DNA of 14,148 nt, taken from the NCBI GenBank assembly GCA_937902295.1, contig CALGUM010000067.1, positions 1 to 14,148 of the forward strand, read 5' to 3'. Under the pieces are notes generated by a model that was not told the origin of the DNA, searched no databases, and was given only the letters and a program-made list of their open reading frames with translations. Shown here piece by piece: positions 1-7,575 of the stretch (positions are counted from its first letter, which is position 1; each line of letters opens with the position of its first letter). The position numbers and the translations under genes were made by a program. This DNA comes from an uncultured Candidatus Saccharibacteria bacterium (GTDB lineage Bacteria > Patescibacteriota > Saccharimonadia > Saccharimonadales > Saccharimonadaceae).

Positions 1-441
1 GTTAATGAATCGATGCCATCCTACGCGATTGGTAAACTCAAATCACACCTCGATAACGATCTTGCGGGCAAAAAAATCGCTGTGCTTGGACTCGCGTTTA
101 AAAAAGGTACCAGCGACGTCCGAAAATCTCCTGGTGTCAAAATAGCCAATCTGCTCGACAAATTTGGTGCTCATGTCACCGCCTACGACCCCCAGGCAAA
201 CGAAGAGGCTCGCGAGGATCTACGGCGTAGTGTCACGCTTTGTGACACCCTTGCAGATACTGTTGCCGCATGCGACGCCGTTGTGATCGCCACAGATTGG
301 CAAGAATTTACCGAACTTTCGAGTGATCTACTCTCCGACCAGCTTACTCCTGGTGCAGTTTTACTCGACGCCGTCAACGCCTATACAAGACGCCAGGAGC
401 TTACTGCGCACGGGCTTCGCTATAGCGGTATTGGTCGCTAA
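1..441 (+). CDS. UDP-glucose/GDP-mannose dehydrogenase family protein, C-terminal part (5' truncated by window edge)
   Basis: This is the C-terminal end of a cytoplasmic NAD-dependent nucleotide-sugar dehydrogenase of the UDP-glucose 6-dehydrogenase type, which oxidises a UDP-hexose to the uronic acid used for surface glycans. The frame is open to base 1 and begins with VNES, matching the VNE segment at the end of the family's central domain. An internal ATG at 13 is therefore not the true start. The visible part then shows the UDP-binding domain hallmarks: GKKIAVLGLAFKKGTSDVR, the S-P-G helix start that follows it, AYDPQA, and LLDAVNAY near the end (family form 'DGRN.Y'). It ends at a TAA stop, and a GT2 gene follows after 30 bases. 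Whether the substrate is UDP-glucose or UDP-ManNAc/GlcNAc cannot be told, because the NAD-binding and catalytic Cys regions lie outside the window. Confidence 0.9.
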   Translation, partial: VNESMPSYAIGKLKSHLDNDLAGKKIAVLGLAFKKGTSDVRKSPGVKIANLLDKFGAHVTAYDPQANEEAREDLRRSVTLCDTLADTVAACDAVVIATDWQEFTELSSDLLSDQLTPGAVLLDAVNAYTRRQELTAHGLRYSGIGR

Positions 442-454
442 TTCTTACAATTGG

Positions 455-463
455 TGTTATAAT
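455..463 (+). promoter_or_regulatory. Extended -10 promoter (TGT-TATAAT) for the 472 gene, leaderless type
   Basis: TATAAT lies at 458-463, preceded by TG at 455-456 (extended -10). The last T is 8 bases before the ATG at 472, so transcription would begin at or within a base or two of the start codon, leaving no room for a Shine-Dalgarno. No good -35 hexamer is seen 16-18 bases upstream, which fits reliance on the TG extension. Confidence 0.7.
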
Positions 464-471
464 AATATCCA

Positions 472-1413
472 ATGAAGTTATTTGTTCAAATTCCATGCCT
501 CAACGAAGAGCAAACACTTGGCACGGTCCTGAAGACCATTCCAAAAAAGATCAAAGGTATCGACAGTATCGACATCCTCATCATCGATGACGGCTCTACC
601 GACGATACAATCAAAATTGCCAAACAACATGGCGTAACGCACTTCGTAAAACATCGCCGCAATATGGGGCTTGCCCGCTCGTTCCACGACGGCATTGATT
701 ACGCCCTGTCACACGGCGCAGATATTGTGGTCAACACAGACGGCGATAATCAATATCCCCAAGCTATGATTGGTGAATTAGTGCAGCCAATCCTCTCAGG
801 CGAGGCAGAGATCGTCATTGGTGATCGACAGACACAGACCGTCGCCCACTTCTCACCGTTCAAAAAGTTCATGCAACGATTTGGTAGCTGGGTTGTCAAC
901 AAAGCTGCCGGCACTGATTTACCAGATGCCGCGAGTGGATTTCGTGCCTACTCCCGTGAATCACTATACCGGCTCAATATAGTTACCCAATTTAGTTATT
1001 GCATGGAGACGATTATTCAGGCGGGCAACAAGCGCCTAGCTATCACTAGTATTCCTATCACCACCAACGCAAAGACACGTGAGTCTCGCTTGTTCAAGAA
1101 CATCTGGCAGCACATGCTCAAGTCAGGTCAGGCAATTATGCGCAGCTACATTATGTTCAAACCCCATATTATATTTGCAACGCTTGGTGTCATCCTTCTC
1201 GCTTTCGCAATCATTCCGTTTATTCGTTTCATCTATCTCTGGTCGCTGGGTGAAAGTGAAGGCCACATTCAGTCTCTCGTATTCGGCTCTACTATGTTTA
1301 CCGGTGCGGTTTTCTCATTTGCACTCCTTGTAATTGCAGATCTCCAAAAGACGAATCGCATTCTTCTCGAAGATCAAATCGAACGAACCAAAAAACTCCA
1401 GTACCGCAAATAG
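472..1413 (+). CDS. DPM1-like family 2 glycosyltransferase with C-terminal membrane anchor
   Basis: A 313-residue GT2 of the polyprenyl-phosphate hexosyltransferase type (DPM1/GtrB/ArnC-like). It is predicted to move a sugar from a nucleotide donor to undecaprenyl or another polyprenyl phosphate on the inner face of the membrane. Seen: QIPCLNEEQTL at 6-16, the nucleotide-binding IIDDGSTDDT at 37-46, a metal-binding DGD in NTDGDNQYP at 88-96, and ASGFRAYS at 154-161, which is characteristic of this subgroup. Two hydrophobic segments at about 233-257 and 268-290 would anchor the C-terminus, which ends in a charged tail. The ATG is set by the promoter just upstream (leaderless). The TAG stop abuts the stop of the convergent gene with no intergenic base. 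Lipid-linked sugars from such enzymes feed GT-C-type membrane transferases, so the DUF2142-like neighbour is a plausible user, but this is inference. Confidence 0.88.
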   Translation: MKLFVQIPCLNEEQTLGTVLKTIPKKIKGIDSIDILIIDDGSTDDTIKIAKQHGVTHFVKHRRNMGLARSFHDGIDYALSHGADIVVNTDGDNQYPQAMIGELVQPILSGEAEIVIGDRQTQTVAHFSPFKKFMQRFGSWVVNKAAGTDLPDAASGFRAYSRESLYRLNIVTQFSYCMETIIQAGNKRLAITSIPITTNAKTRESRLFKNIWQHMLKSGQAIMRSYIMFKPHIIFATLGVILLAFAIIPFIRFIYLWSLGESEGHIQSLVFGSTMFTGAVFSFALLVIADLQKTNRILLEDQIERTKKLQYRK

Positions 1414-2949
1414 TTACCTATTCTCGTACCAGCTATCTGGTACCAACCATTTACCGAACTCGCTATACCAATCTGGACCCGTCGCGTGGATAAAGAAATT
1501 AAGCAAGGCGCCATTAATGATCGCCGCGAACACCCCTGTGCAGACTAGTGCTACGACGGCTATTTTCTTGTATTTTGCGGGGAGTGCATAATACGCCCGT
1601 GCCACTATCAGTAGCATAATGACATACAAGAACCCTATGGCTGGCAACAAGTACCTGCCCTGATGTCCATACATTTGACCTGAATACTTGATAAATAACA
1701 TTGCGTTATAGCCATACTGCCCAGCAGTGAGCAGGCCTACAATTCCTAGCAACATCCACTCAACCTTGCCCTGTAGTATGCGTCGTCGCTTGACCACTAG
1801 GTAGATCAGGGCTCCGAGCACCAGCGCTACTACTACTCCGACACTCACCCACAGCATAACCCAGATATCATACACCCAGATGTGACCCATATAGTAGTAC
1901 ATCGTCGGATAATATCGCTGAAGCCACGCGCCAGTGTATTCTACTGCGTGATAATCTTTTGTCCAAGTTTCTCCTGCTGCTACCGCATCGATTCGGTTCA
2001 CGTTTCGGTTGTAAACAGAGAAGTTCAAGCACGATTCTCGACTATGCACCACTGCACAGTTCGGACTCACCGACTGGTACTGCACAAGGTTCACACCGAT
2101 ACGCTCGACAAACAACCCCGCACCCACCAAGAGTAATACTACAAGTGCAGCTTGCCGCCACCCAGCCAGCTTATTCCAATACTCTGCATAGTGTTTCCTG
2201 GCATGTTTCCAAGCGGCCGCCATTCCTTTGGTGTCACGGATATAAAATACTAGTGCCGCCAAGACCACCACACCTGCAAACGGGACATAGGTATACTTAG
2301 TAATACTCAAAAACAGCGTCGCCACCACTACCCAGTACAGCTGCACGGGGTCACGTCTGGTGTAGAGTCTTATACTTGCAAGCACGACACAAAACCACAG
2401 CAAAAGCGCCAGCATGTCATAATTTTCTGCGGGCGCAAAATACGCAAATGCCCCAGTGATTGCCAGGGCAAATGTCGCGAGGTTTGTAATGACGGGGCCT
2501 GCCCGCACTTCCTGCACGATACGTCGAAACACTACTAGCGCCAACACACCAAACCCAAGCCCAATAAATCGCACTAGATAGACGATGGCGAGATCGCTCA
2601 TATCAAGCGCCACGGCAGCGCGCACCGGAAAACTCAAAAGGTAATAGTAGAAGTAACTCGGAAACCGCACCAAATCACCCATCATCAGTTCGGCATCTGT
2701 CATATCCTGGATAAACGGACCGTTCGTGAGTGGCTGCGCTGCAAAATGATATATTGCTGCCATGTGCCTGTTACCGTCTGGCACTTGCCCTATTGAGCGA
2801 TCAAGGTAGGTACTACCTTCTTGCGTAGACTGCAAAGACGGATTGACAGCAAGTGCAAAAAACGTGCCTTGAATAAGAAACAGTACGAGCGTCACCCGAA
2901 AAAAGTTGGGTGAACGCAGCATCGCTACTAACTTTTTATACACTGTCAT
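1414..2949 (-). CDS. DUF2142-like polytopic membrane protein (putative GT-C-like)
   Basis: A 511-residue multi-spanning protein and the last gene of the four-gene minus-strand operon. Hydrophobic helices recur from about 20-35 to 465-487, with a long polar, probably extracytoplasmic stretch at about 290-350 containing two cysteines (298 and 307). Two features point to the DUF2142 family: PDGNRHMAAIYHFA at 57-70, where relatives have a P-DE-x-x-H first-loop motif, and HQGRYLLPA at 429-437, matching the family's conserved QGRY(F/L)LP. The acidic DE pair is replaced by DG here, although D58 remains. DUF2142 proteins are of uncertain function and often sit in surface polysaccharide clusters; a GT-C-like use of lipid-linked sugars is inference. 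The ATG is 2 bases after the upstream stop with no strong Shine-Dalgarno, so translation is probably coupled. Its stop abuts that of the convergent GT2. Confidence 0.72.
   Translation of the reverse strand: MTVYKKLVAMLRSPNFFRVTLVLFLIQGTFFALAVNPSLQSTQEGSTYLDRSIGQVPDGNRHMAAIYHFAAQPLTNGPFIQDMTDAELMMGDLVRFPSYFYYYLLSFPVRAAVALDMSDLAIVYLVRFIGLGFGVLALVVFRRIVQEVRAGPVITNLATFALAITGAFAYFAPAENYDMLALLLWFCVVLASIRLYTRRDPVQLYWVVVATLFLSITKYTYVPFAGVVVLAALVFYIRDTKGMAAAWKHARKHYAEYWNKLAGWRQAALVVLLLVGAGLFVERIGVNLVQYQSVSPNCAVVHSRESCLNFSVYNRNVNRIDAVAAGETWTKDYHAVEYTGAWLQRYYPTMYYYMGHIWVYDIWVMLWVSVGVVVALVLGALIYLVVKRRRILQGKVEWMLLGIVGLLTAGQYGYNAMLFIKYSGQMYGHQGRYLLPAIGFLYVIMLLIVARAYYALPAKYKKIAVVALVCTGVFAAIINGALLNFFIHATGPDWYSEFGKWLVPDSWYENR
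1426..1443. repeat. 7-bp perfect inverted repeat, 4-base loop, at the convergent gene junction
   Basis: GTACCAG (1426-1432), CTAT, CTGGTAC (1437-1443). It sits 13 bases after the plus-strand stop and inside the last codons of the minus-strand gene. No T-run follows on either strand, so it is not a standard intrinsic terminator. It could act as a weak bidirectional pause or an mRNA 3'-end stabiliser, or be chance. Confidence 0.3.
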
Positions 2950-2951
2950 GT

Positions 2952-4190
2952 CTACTTGCCGCGCGCCTCTATCACATCGACGATCACATCGACCTGCCGA
3001 TAGGCCTTTTTCTTGACTTCGGGCAGCGCTGTGGTGATTTTCCGCTGTACTTCATCCGCCTCGGCGTCAAGTGTATCAAACTGCGTACGTAAATATTCTT
3101 GAGTTAACTTGTCCTGGCCAAACGCCCATTTGGATAGACCAAACATATCGAGCACTTCTTTGTACTTGTGACTCCAGCCGATAACTAGTGTCGGTACACC
3201 CATCGCAAGTGATGAAATCATTGCGTGGAACCGCGAGGCCACAAACAGATCGCACCTACCAATAATATAGCGGAGTTCCTGCGAGCCAAGTTCCTGCTCA
3301 ACAAACAGTACTTTATCCTTATGCGCTAACTTTGCGTATACCTCTTGGCACAGTGGCAAGTCATTGTTGTGCGTTTTGTCGGTGCCGGTACGCACGCTAT
3401 GCGGAATCAGCGCGACTTTCTGGCCTTTTGCTGTCACGTAGTCGATAAACTCGACTATTTCGCGCACATACGAGCCGCCTGCAGCATCAACTTTCTTGCG
3501 CATCACGACGCTTGGCGATACACCGACAACTTTGCCTTTGGCAAAAAACTTCACATCAAACTTTGCCTCAGCACTCTTCTTGTCGTCTTCGGTGACGTCG
3601 AGCAAGAACGCATAATCCGCACCCTCTGTGACATTTCGTAGGTTGAGTCCAGCTAAGTACTCGTGCGTCACCGCACCACGAGACACGATAGCAGCCATTT
3701 TCGGCAAGTACGTCTTGGCAGCCCATTTGTTGATAGGGTTATGGAAACTACCGAGCGCCTGGGCGCACTTTACCACTGGCACACCCAGGTTTATGGCTGG
3801 CAATATACTTGCGACGTTGTAGAGCAAAAACTTTTCTCGGCCATCTACAAAGGTGATGCCGCCTTGATCGAGCAAAATATCGGCGCCTTTTAGCGCTCGC
3901 ACTGCTGGTGAGTTTTCGTGAATCACATTGCGTGCAAACGGCAATACGCGGTGCACAAGCGCCCACGAATTAATCCCGACACCGAGCATCAGCGGAGAGG
4001 CGTCTACAATATCCAAATTCTTGTACGGATTTTGCAACCGATCCTCTGCCGGGTACATACTCAGTAGGGTGAACTTCGGGTCTGCGTACCGCTCAGATAG
4101 CGTTTGCACGGCACTTTCGAGCATAGCAGCAGCACCTTTGTTGCCCGACAGCGCAGAGCCAATTATTACTATCTGTGGATTGGTTTTCAT
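2952..4190 (-). CDS. Polysaccharide pyruvyl transferase family protein
   Basis: A 412-residue soluble enzyme of the polysaccharide pyruvyl transferase family (CsaB/WcaK-like). The family transfers pyruvate from phosphoenolpyruvate onto sugar hydroxyls as a ketal, giving the glycan a negative charge. Seen: an N-terminal glycine-rich GSALSGNKGAAAML at 11-24, DQGGITFVDGR at 108-118 (family GGG position), a second Rossmann-like half starting near VVGVSPS at 221-227, IPHS at 262-265, and the C-terminal signature SRFHAMISSLAMGVPTLVIG at 319-338, followed by W339, S340, H341 and K342. These R, H and K residues are the usual donor-binding and catalytic positions. The ATG overlaps the upstream TGA as ATGA, indicating translational coupling. 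The acceptor sugar cannot be read from sequence. Some members act in cell-wall polymer pyruvylation for S-layer attachment, others in exopolysaccharide. Confidence 0.88.
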   Translation of the reverse strand: MKTNPQIVIIGSALSGNKGAAAMLESAVQTLSERYADPKFTLLSMYPAEDRLQNPYKNLDIVDASPLMLGVGINSWALVHRVLPFARNVIHENSPAVRALKGADILLDQGGITFVDGREKFLLYNVASILPAINLGVPVVKCAQALGSFHNPINKWAAKTYLPKMAAIVSRGAVTHEYLAGLNLRNVTEGADYAFLLDVTEDDKKSAEAKFDVKFFAKGKVVGVSPSVVMRKKVDAAGGSYVREIVEFIDYVTAKGQKVALIPHSVRTGTDKTHNNDLPLCQEVYAKLAHKDKVLFVEQELGSQELRYIIGRCDLFVASRFHAMISSLAMGVPTLVIGWSHKYKEVLDMFGLSKWAFGQDKLTQEYLRTQFDTLDAEADEVQRKITTALPEVKKKAYRQVDVIVDVIEARGK

Positions 4191-5113
4191 TTTTGGATCA
4201 GCCTTCCTTTGTTCAATATAATGTAGACAAGCGCGACACCGATATCAGCTATGGTAGTAAAGAATCGTGCCACAAGCGCCAGTACAATCGCCTGCTCTGG
4301 CGCAAAGTACACACTTGCCAGTAACACTATTATACCCTCTCTCACACCGATTCCGCTCGGTACAAACAGCGCAAGCATCCCGATAACACTCGCCAGTATA
4401 AATATCGAGGCAAGCGGGACGTACATATCAGGCGTCACCGGCAGCATTGCCGCCGCAATGATGACAAATCCGATACCGTTGATAACGCGTGGAGCCATGT
4501 AGTAAATTGTGTTACCGAGTATCTGTCGAGACGATAGCAGTGTAGAGCCTTCCAGGGGTTGACGTTTCGCCAGGCGTAGTAGCTTATTAAGAATTGCATA
4601 GAACACTCGCTCATTTGCCACTACGAGCATCGGCACGACAGCCACTAGCGCCACCAGGATCGTCGAGTTATTAAAAATCTCCACATCAAACATTAGCAGG
4701 AGCGGCAAACTTAGCAAGACACTTGCAAATACCATCAGTATGTTTTCGTAGATGACAGACGTCGCGATGGTTTTTTTGCTATGGCCATGTTTTTTTGCCC
4801 ACGCAATCTTATTCACCAGTGACCCCACTTGGCCCGGTACATACTTGAGTAGCCACGATGCCGCGTGTATACGCACCGAATCTGCCACAGGCACCTCTCT
4901 GCCACTCATGTGCCGCACTAGCACGCCCCATAGCACTCCAGACATCACCACCGCGCCCACGAAGAACACCACTGACCACCAGCTTGTCCACGACATAGAC
5001 AGTATCGTATCCTGCACACTATCCCAGTCTCGCGCTAGTGCCCTGGCGAATAGCACCACGACAAGCGCAATCGCTAGCCAGACGATACTATGGATAAGCG
5101 TTTTTTTCATCAC
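4187..5113 (-). CDS. LPG-synthase transmembrane-domain / flippase-like integral membrane protein
   Basis: A 308-residue protein matching the LPG_synthase_TM/UPF0104 family, the flippase-like domain of MprF without the lysyl transferase part. About eight hydrophobic segments are visible, between about 8-24 and 283-300. Family signatures are YVPGQVGSLVNKIAWAKKHG at 91-110, E123 in IYE, and the late VPSGIGVREG at 251-260. Stand-alone members are common in glycan and glycolipid loci and are thought to help translocate lipid-linked molecules; the substrate here is unknown. The longest start is GTG at 5113 (GTGA overlap with the upstream TGA). ATG one codon in, at 5110, is equally possible, and an AAGGT lies a few bases upstream. 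The four-base overlaps at both ends place it firmly in the nitroreductase and pyruvyl transferase operon. Confidence 0.85.
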   Translation of the reverse strand: MMKKTLIHSIVWLAIALVVVLFARALARDWDSVQDTILSMSWTSWWSVVFFVGAVVMSGVLWGVLVRHMSGREVPVADSVRIHAASWLLKYVPGQVGSLVNKIAWAKKHGHSKKTIATSVIYENILMVFASVLLSLPLLLMFDVEIFNNSTILVALVAVVPMLVVANERVFYAILNKLLRLAKRQPLEGSTLLSSRQILGNTIYYMAPRVINGIGFVIIAAAMLPVTPDMYVPLASIFILASVIGMLALFVPSGIGVREGIIVLLASVYFAPEQAIVLALVARFFTTIADIGVALVYIILNKGRLIQK

Positions 5114-6201
5114 GCTACCTTGTTGTAAGAGCGAAATGTTTCGACATCTTTTTTCATAGAGTATGGTATTTCGCCTTTTGGATCCGCATAACCAAACGCG
5201 ATCAGCATAATCACTCGCTCGTCCGGACCCAGCCCCAACTTCTTTTGCATCTTCATCTCGAGCGGCTCGAAGTCCGGCCAGTTAATGATACAGCTAGAGA
5301 TCCCTTGTGTTTCGAGTGCATATATAAACGACATCGCCGACAGCGACCCATCCACATAAATCGCATGGCGATCGCGCGGGCTGAAGTAACTATCGAGCTT
5401 ACCGACCACTACCGCAACATTTGGCATCTGGTGCGAATACCCTCCGGCACCAAACGGAATATCAGCCACCTCTTTGACGAGCTGCGGGTCGTCAAATATA
5501 CGGTACTCATAGGGCATGCGGTTACAGGCAGTTGGGGACTGAGCTGCCACCTCGAGTGCCTTGTCGATATCGCTACGCGGCACTTGTTTTTTCGTATACC
5601 ATCGCACACTCCGGCGATGTCGAGCCAGCGTCGTCATATCGGCAAACGACACAGCGTGAGGCGCGCGATCATCTGCTATATACGGAGTACTTTTTCCGGT
5701 CGCCGCGAAGACGTCTTTTAAATCATCGAATCGCGCGCGCATGGCATCGACTCGATCATCGCCCACAGCAGACAGCTCGAAGTAGCGCAGCAACACACTC
5801 GTGGCCCACTCCAGCTCCGCACCGTCCATCGAGCTGGCATCTCGCCCGTATTGCGCCACCGCTCGTTCGTAGAAATCCATCGTCTCGCCTATGTAGTCAC
5901 GCGCAAACACATCGCGGCGCAGCTGCATGATGATACCTTTTTCAAGCCGATGAATATTACGGCGCAGCTCCACACTTGTTCGCGTGTCGCGCGTGAGGTT
6001 GCGGTAATAATTGCGTCGACCACGAAGGACGGCGTATTGTTCGCGATTAAAGGTGAGGAGTCCTAAAGTCGAATAAATAGATGCGAACAGCCGATTAGAC
6101 CCAGCGATCGCCAAGATAATATTCATGGTAGCGGTGGATAGTTTTCGTACAAATGGCAATGCAAGTAGATTTTTGACGAAGGTTTTTAGTTGCTTTAGCA
6201 T
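5110..6201 (-). CDS. Nitroreductase-family protein with long N-terminal extension
   Basis: A 363-residue protein whose C-terminal half is a nitroreductase-fold FMN domain. HRRSVRWY at 195-202 is the phosphate-binding arginine motif, QSPTACNRMPYEYRIF at 221-236 matches the family's SPSA.NRQPW stretch, YVDGSLSAMSFIYALETQGI at 282-301 is the core helix, SSCIINW at 302-308 the conserved G-x-SSC-x-x-W region, and LIAFGYAD at 333-340 the final strand. Residues 1-190 form an extension with a basic, helix-rich RNIHRLEKGIIMQLRR (81-96). Nitroreductase-like proteins with such extensions occur beside pyruvyl transferases in exopolysaccharide loci; their redox substrate is not known. Typical nitroreductases are about 180-220 residues, so the extension is real and not a wrong start, since the promoter sits 9 bases before the ATG. 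First gene of a four-gene operon. Confidence 0.85.
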   Translation of the reverse strand: MLKQLKTFVKNLLALPFVRKLSTATMNIILAIAGSNRLFASIYSTLGLLTFNREQYAVLRGRRNYYRNLTRDTRTSVELRRNIHRLEKGIIMQLRRDVFARDYIGETMDFYERAVAQYGRDASSMDGAELEWATSVLLRYFELSAVGDDRVDAMRARFDDLKDVFAATGKSTPYIADDRAPHAVSFADMTTLARHRRSVRWYTKKQVPRSDIDKALEVAAQSPTACNRMPYEYRIFDDPQLVKEVADIPFGAGGYSHQMPNVAVVVGKLDSYFSPRDRHAIYVDGSLSAMSFIYALETQGISSCIINWPDFEPLEMKMQKKLGLGPDERVIMLIAFGYADPKGEIPYSMKKDVETFRSYNKVA

Positions 6202-6210
6202 ATTAATTCT

Positions 6211-6219
6211 ATTATATCA
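6211..6219 (-). promoter_or_regulatory. Extended -10 promoter (TGA-TATAAT) for the 6201-to-1414 operon
   Basis: Read on the minus strand, TGA then TATAAT (plus-strand 6219 to 6211), 9 bases before the ATG at 6201. Transcription would start at most about 3 bases before the start codon. No Shine-Dalgarno fits in this space and the -35 region is weak. This is the only promoter seen for the four downstream genes. Confidence 0.7.
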
Positions 6220-6289
6220 CTTTGCACCCCTTGATCTTGAGGAGAAGTATCTGTAATTTCTTAGCACAAATTAGGTTGAATATTACTTG

Positions 6290-6318
6290 TTGTAAATATA
6301 ACTTAAATACGGTATATT
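6290..6318 (+). promoter_or_regulatory. Canonical -35/-10 promoter for the CHAP gene
   Basis: TTGTAA at 6290-6295, a 17-base spacer, and TATATT at 6313-6318. The expected start site near 6325 gives a leader of about 26 bases carrying a strong Shine-Dalgarno. The near-palindrome TTGTTATACAA (6321-6331) straddles the predicted start site and could be an operator, though its arms are only 4 bp. Confidence 0.55.
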
Positions 6319-6337
6319 ATTTGTTATACAAAGTATT

Positions 6338-6343
6338 GGAGGT
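6338..6343 (+). promoter_or_regulatory. Shine-Dalgarno GGAGGT deciding the CHAP gene start at 6351
   Basis: GGAGGT lies 7 bases before ATG 6351. It selects this start over an in-frame ATG at 6222, which would lie upstream of the promoter, within the intergenic region, and would bury the signal peptide. Confidence 0.85.
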
Positions 6344-6350
6344 GGGGTTT

Positions 6351-7544
6351 ATGAGGAAACGAATAGGCATAGCAAATCTAATCATAGTAGCGGCTACTTC
6401 TGTTGTCCTGCAGCCCGTCTTATCTCTCTCGCCACTCCCCTCATCTTCAAAAGCACATGCAGTTGGACACTATCAAAACTCCGAGCTTGCTGATCACGCA
6501 CAGCGATTCGTTAATCAATGGGGTGGTAACGCGTGTCATGGCACAGGCAAAAGTGCGAGCGGTCAGTGTAAAGGATTTGTGAATTGTATAGTGTACGCAG
6601 TGAGCGGCAGATCACAGTGGCCAGCTCCTGGCTACAACAGCGGTTTTCAAGCTGCAGGTGGGCAAGAGGTGGGTAGAAATAACACAATTCGCGGTGACAT
6701 TATACAGGTCGGTGATGGTGGCGGAGGGACACTCCACACTGCAATCATATTGTGGAGGCATGCAGACGGTGCATTCGAAGTAGTCGATTCAAACTGGAGC
6801 TTCAACGAGAAGGTGCAACGACACAAATACGCGCCTCCTGCCAACGCAAGATTTTGGCGTATGGGTCAAACTGAAAAACCGATTATTGGACACTTAGATA
6901 GTGTGCGCAGAGCTCCAGGTGGCATTCTGGCGCAGGGATGGTCAATCGATCAAGACACTGCAAGCCCGACTGATGTACATCTATATAGCGGAAATGGTGA
7001 ACTCAATTCTTCAAATCCCGGAGCATCGACTTACGCAAATCAATACCGTAGTGATATAGGGAGTGTCTACCCTACTTACGGCCCAAATCACGGCTATCGT
7101 GCAGTTGTGCGCGCCAAGCAAGCTGGTATAGAAAGAGTTTGCGCGTATGGCATCAACGTACCAGGTACGCCAGGCAGCTACGCACGACTCGGTTGTAAAG
7201 ACATCCATGTCTCACCAGACCCTTATGGTTCAGTTGATGAGGTTAGAAGAGTTCCAGGAGGTGTCCAGGTCCGTGGCTGGACAATTGATCCTGATACTGC
7301 CTCATCTATAGAAATCCATGCCTACGGAGGAACAGGTGCACCTAGTGTGCCGACAAACCCTATGACTGCATCTACCGCCAACCTGGAGAGACCAGACCTG
7401 CCTGCTCATTACCCAGATTATGGAACAAAACATGGATTTGACGTCCTATTACCCCTACCGTCCTCTAGTCAAAAAGTTTGCGTATATGCGATAAACAACT
7501 CCCCTAATTCACACAATCCTCAGATTGGCTGCAAATCAGTTTAG
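6351..7544 (+). CDS. Secreted CHAP-domain peptidoglycan hydrolase with two C-terminal repeats
   Basis: A 397-residue exported protein. Residues 1-37 form a signal peptide: basic MRKR, a hydrophobic stretch to about 27, and a likely signal-peptidase site after AHA at 35-37. Residues 43-171 are a CHAP amidase/endopeptidase domain. The catalytic Cys73 lies in GQCKGFVN, the His129 in TLHTAIIL, and the third polar residue is probably Asn148 in DSNWSF. CHAP enzymes cut peptidoglycan amide bonds. Two homologous repeats follow, about 178-287 and 291-397. Each has a (G/S)xxDxVRRxPGG opening, GW(S/T)IDxDTA, a YPxYGxxHG(Y/F) motif and a V-C-x-Y-x-I-N strand followed by a GCK. This repeat is familiar from actinobacterial and other Gram-positive surface and lytic proteins, and probably binds the cell surface. 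The gene has its own promoter and Shine-Dalgarno and faces away from the glycan operon. Confidence 0.85.
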   Translation: MRKRIGIANLIIVAATSVVLQPVLSLSPLPSSSKAHAVGHYQNSELADHAQRFVNQWGGNACHGTGKSASGQCKGFVNCIVYAVSGRSQWPAPGYNSGFQAAGGQEVGRNNTIRGDIIQVGDGGGGTLHTAIILWRHADGAFEVVDSNWSFNEKVQRHKYAPPANARFWRMGQTEKPIIGHLDSVRRAPGGILAQGWSIDQDTASPTDVHLYSGNGELNSSNPGASTYANQYRSDIGSVYPTYGPNHGYRAVVRAKQAGIERVCAYGINVPGTPGSYARLGCKDIHVSPDPYGSVDEVRRVPGGVQVRGWTIDPDTASSIEIHAYGGTGAPSVPTNPMTASTANLERPDLPAHYPDYGTKHGFDVLLPLPSSSQKVCVYAINNSPNSHNPQIGCKSV

Positions 7545-7575
7545 CTCACTATGATCCATGGATGTTATAAATACC

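Noticed and set aside
13..15. ATG at 13 as the start of the dehydrogenase gene
   Set aside because: The frame is open to base 1 and the preceding VNES residues match conserved family sequence, so the gene is truncated by the window.
1426..1443. Hairpin as an intrinsic terminator
   Set aside because: The stem is only 7 bp and no T-run follows on either strand. It is kept only as a low-confidence inverted repeat.
1959..2300. Plus-strand reading frames inside the DUF2142-like gene
   Set aside because: They have no ribosome binding site and no recognisable domain, and they lie wholly opposite a long gene with clear membrane-protein character.
4187..5112. Alternative genetic code with UGA read as glycine
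   Set aside because: TGA codons at 5110-5112 and 4187-4189 end proteins at natural family lengths and overlap the next gene's start, so UGA is a normal stop here.
6222..6350. In-frame ATG at 6222 extending the CHAP protein by 43 residues
   Set aside because: It lies upstream of the predicted promoter, has no Shine-Dalgarno and would place a signal peptide in the interior. ATG 6351 has GGAGGT at 7 bases and a signal peptide right at its N-terminus.
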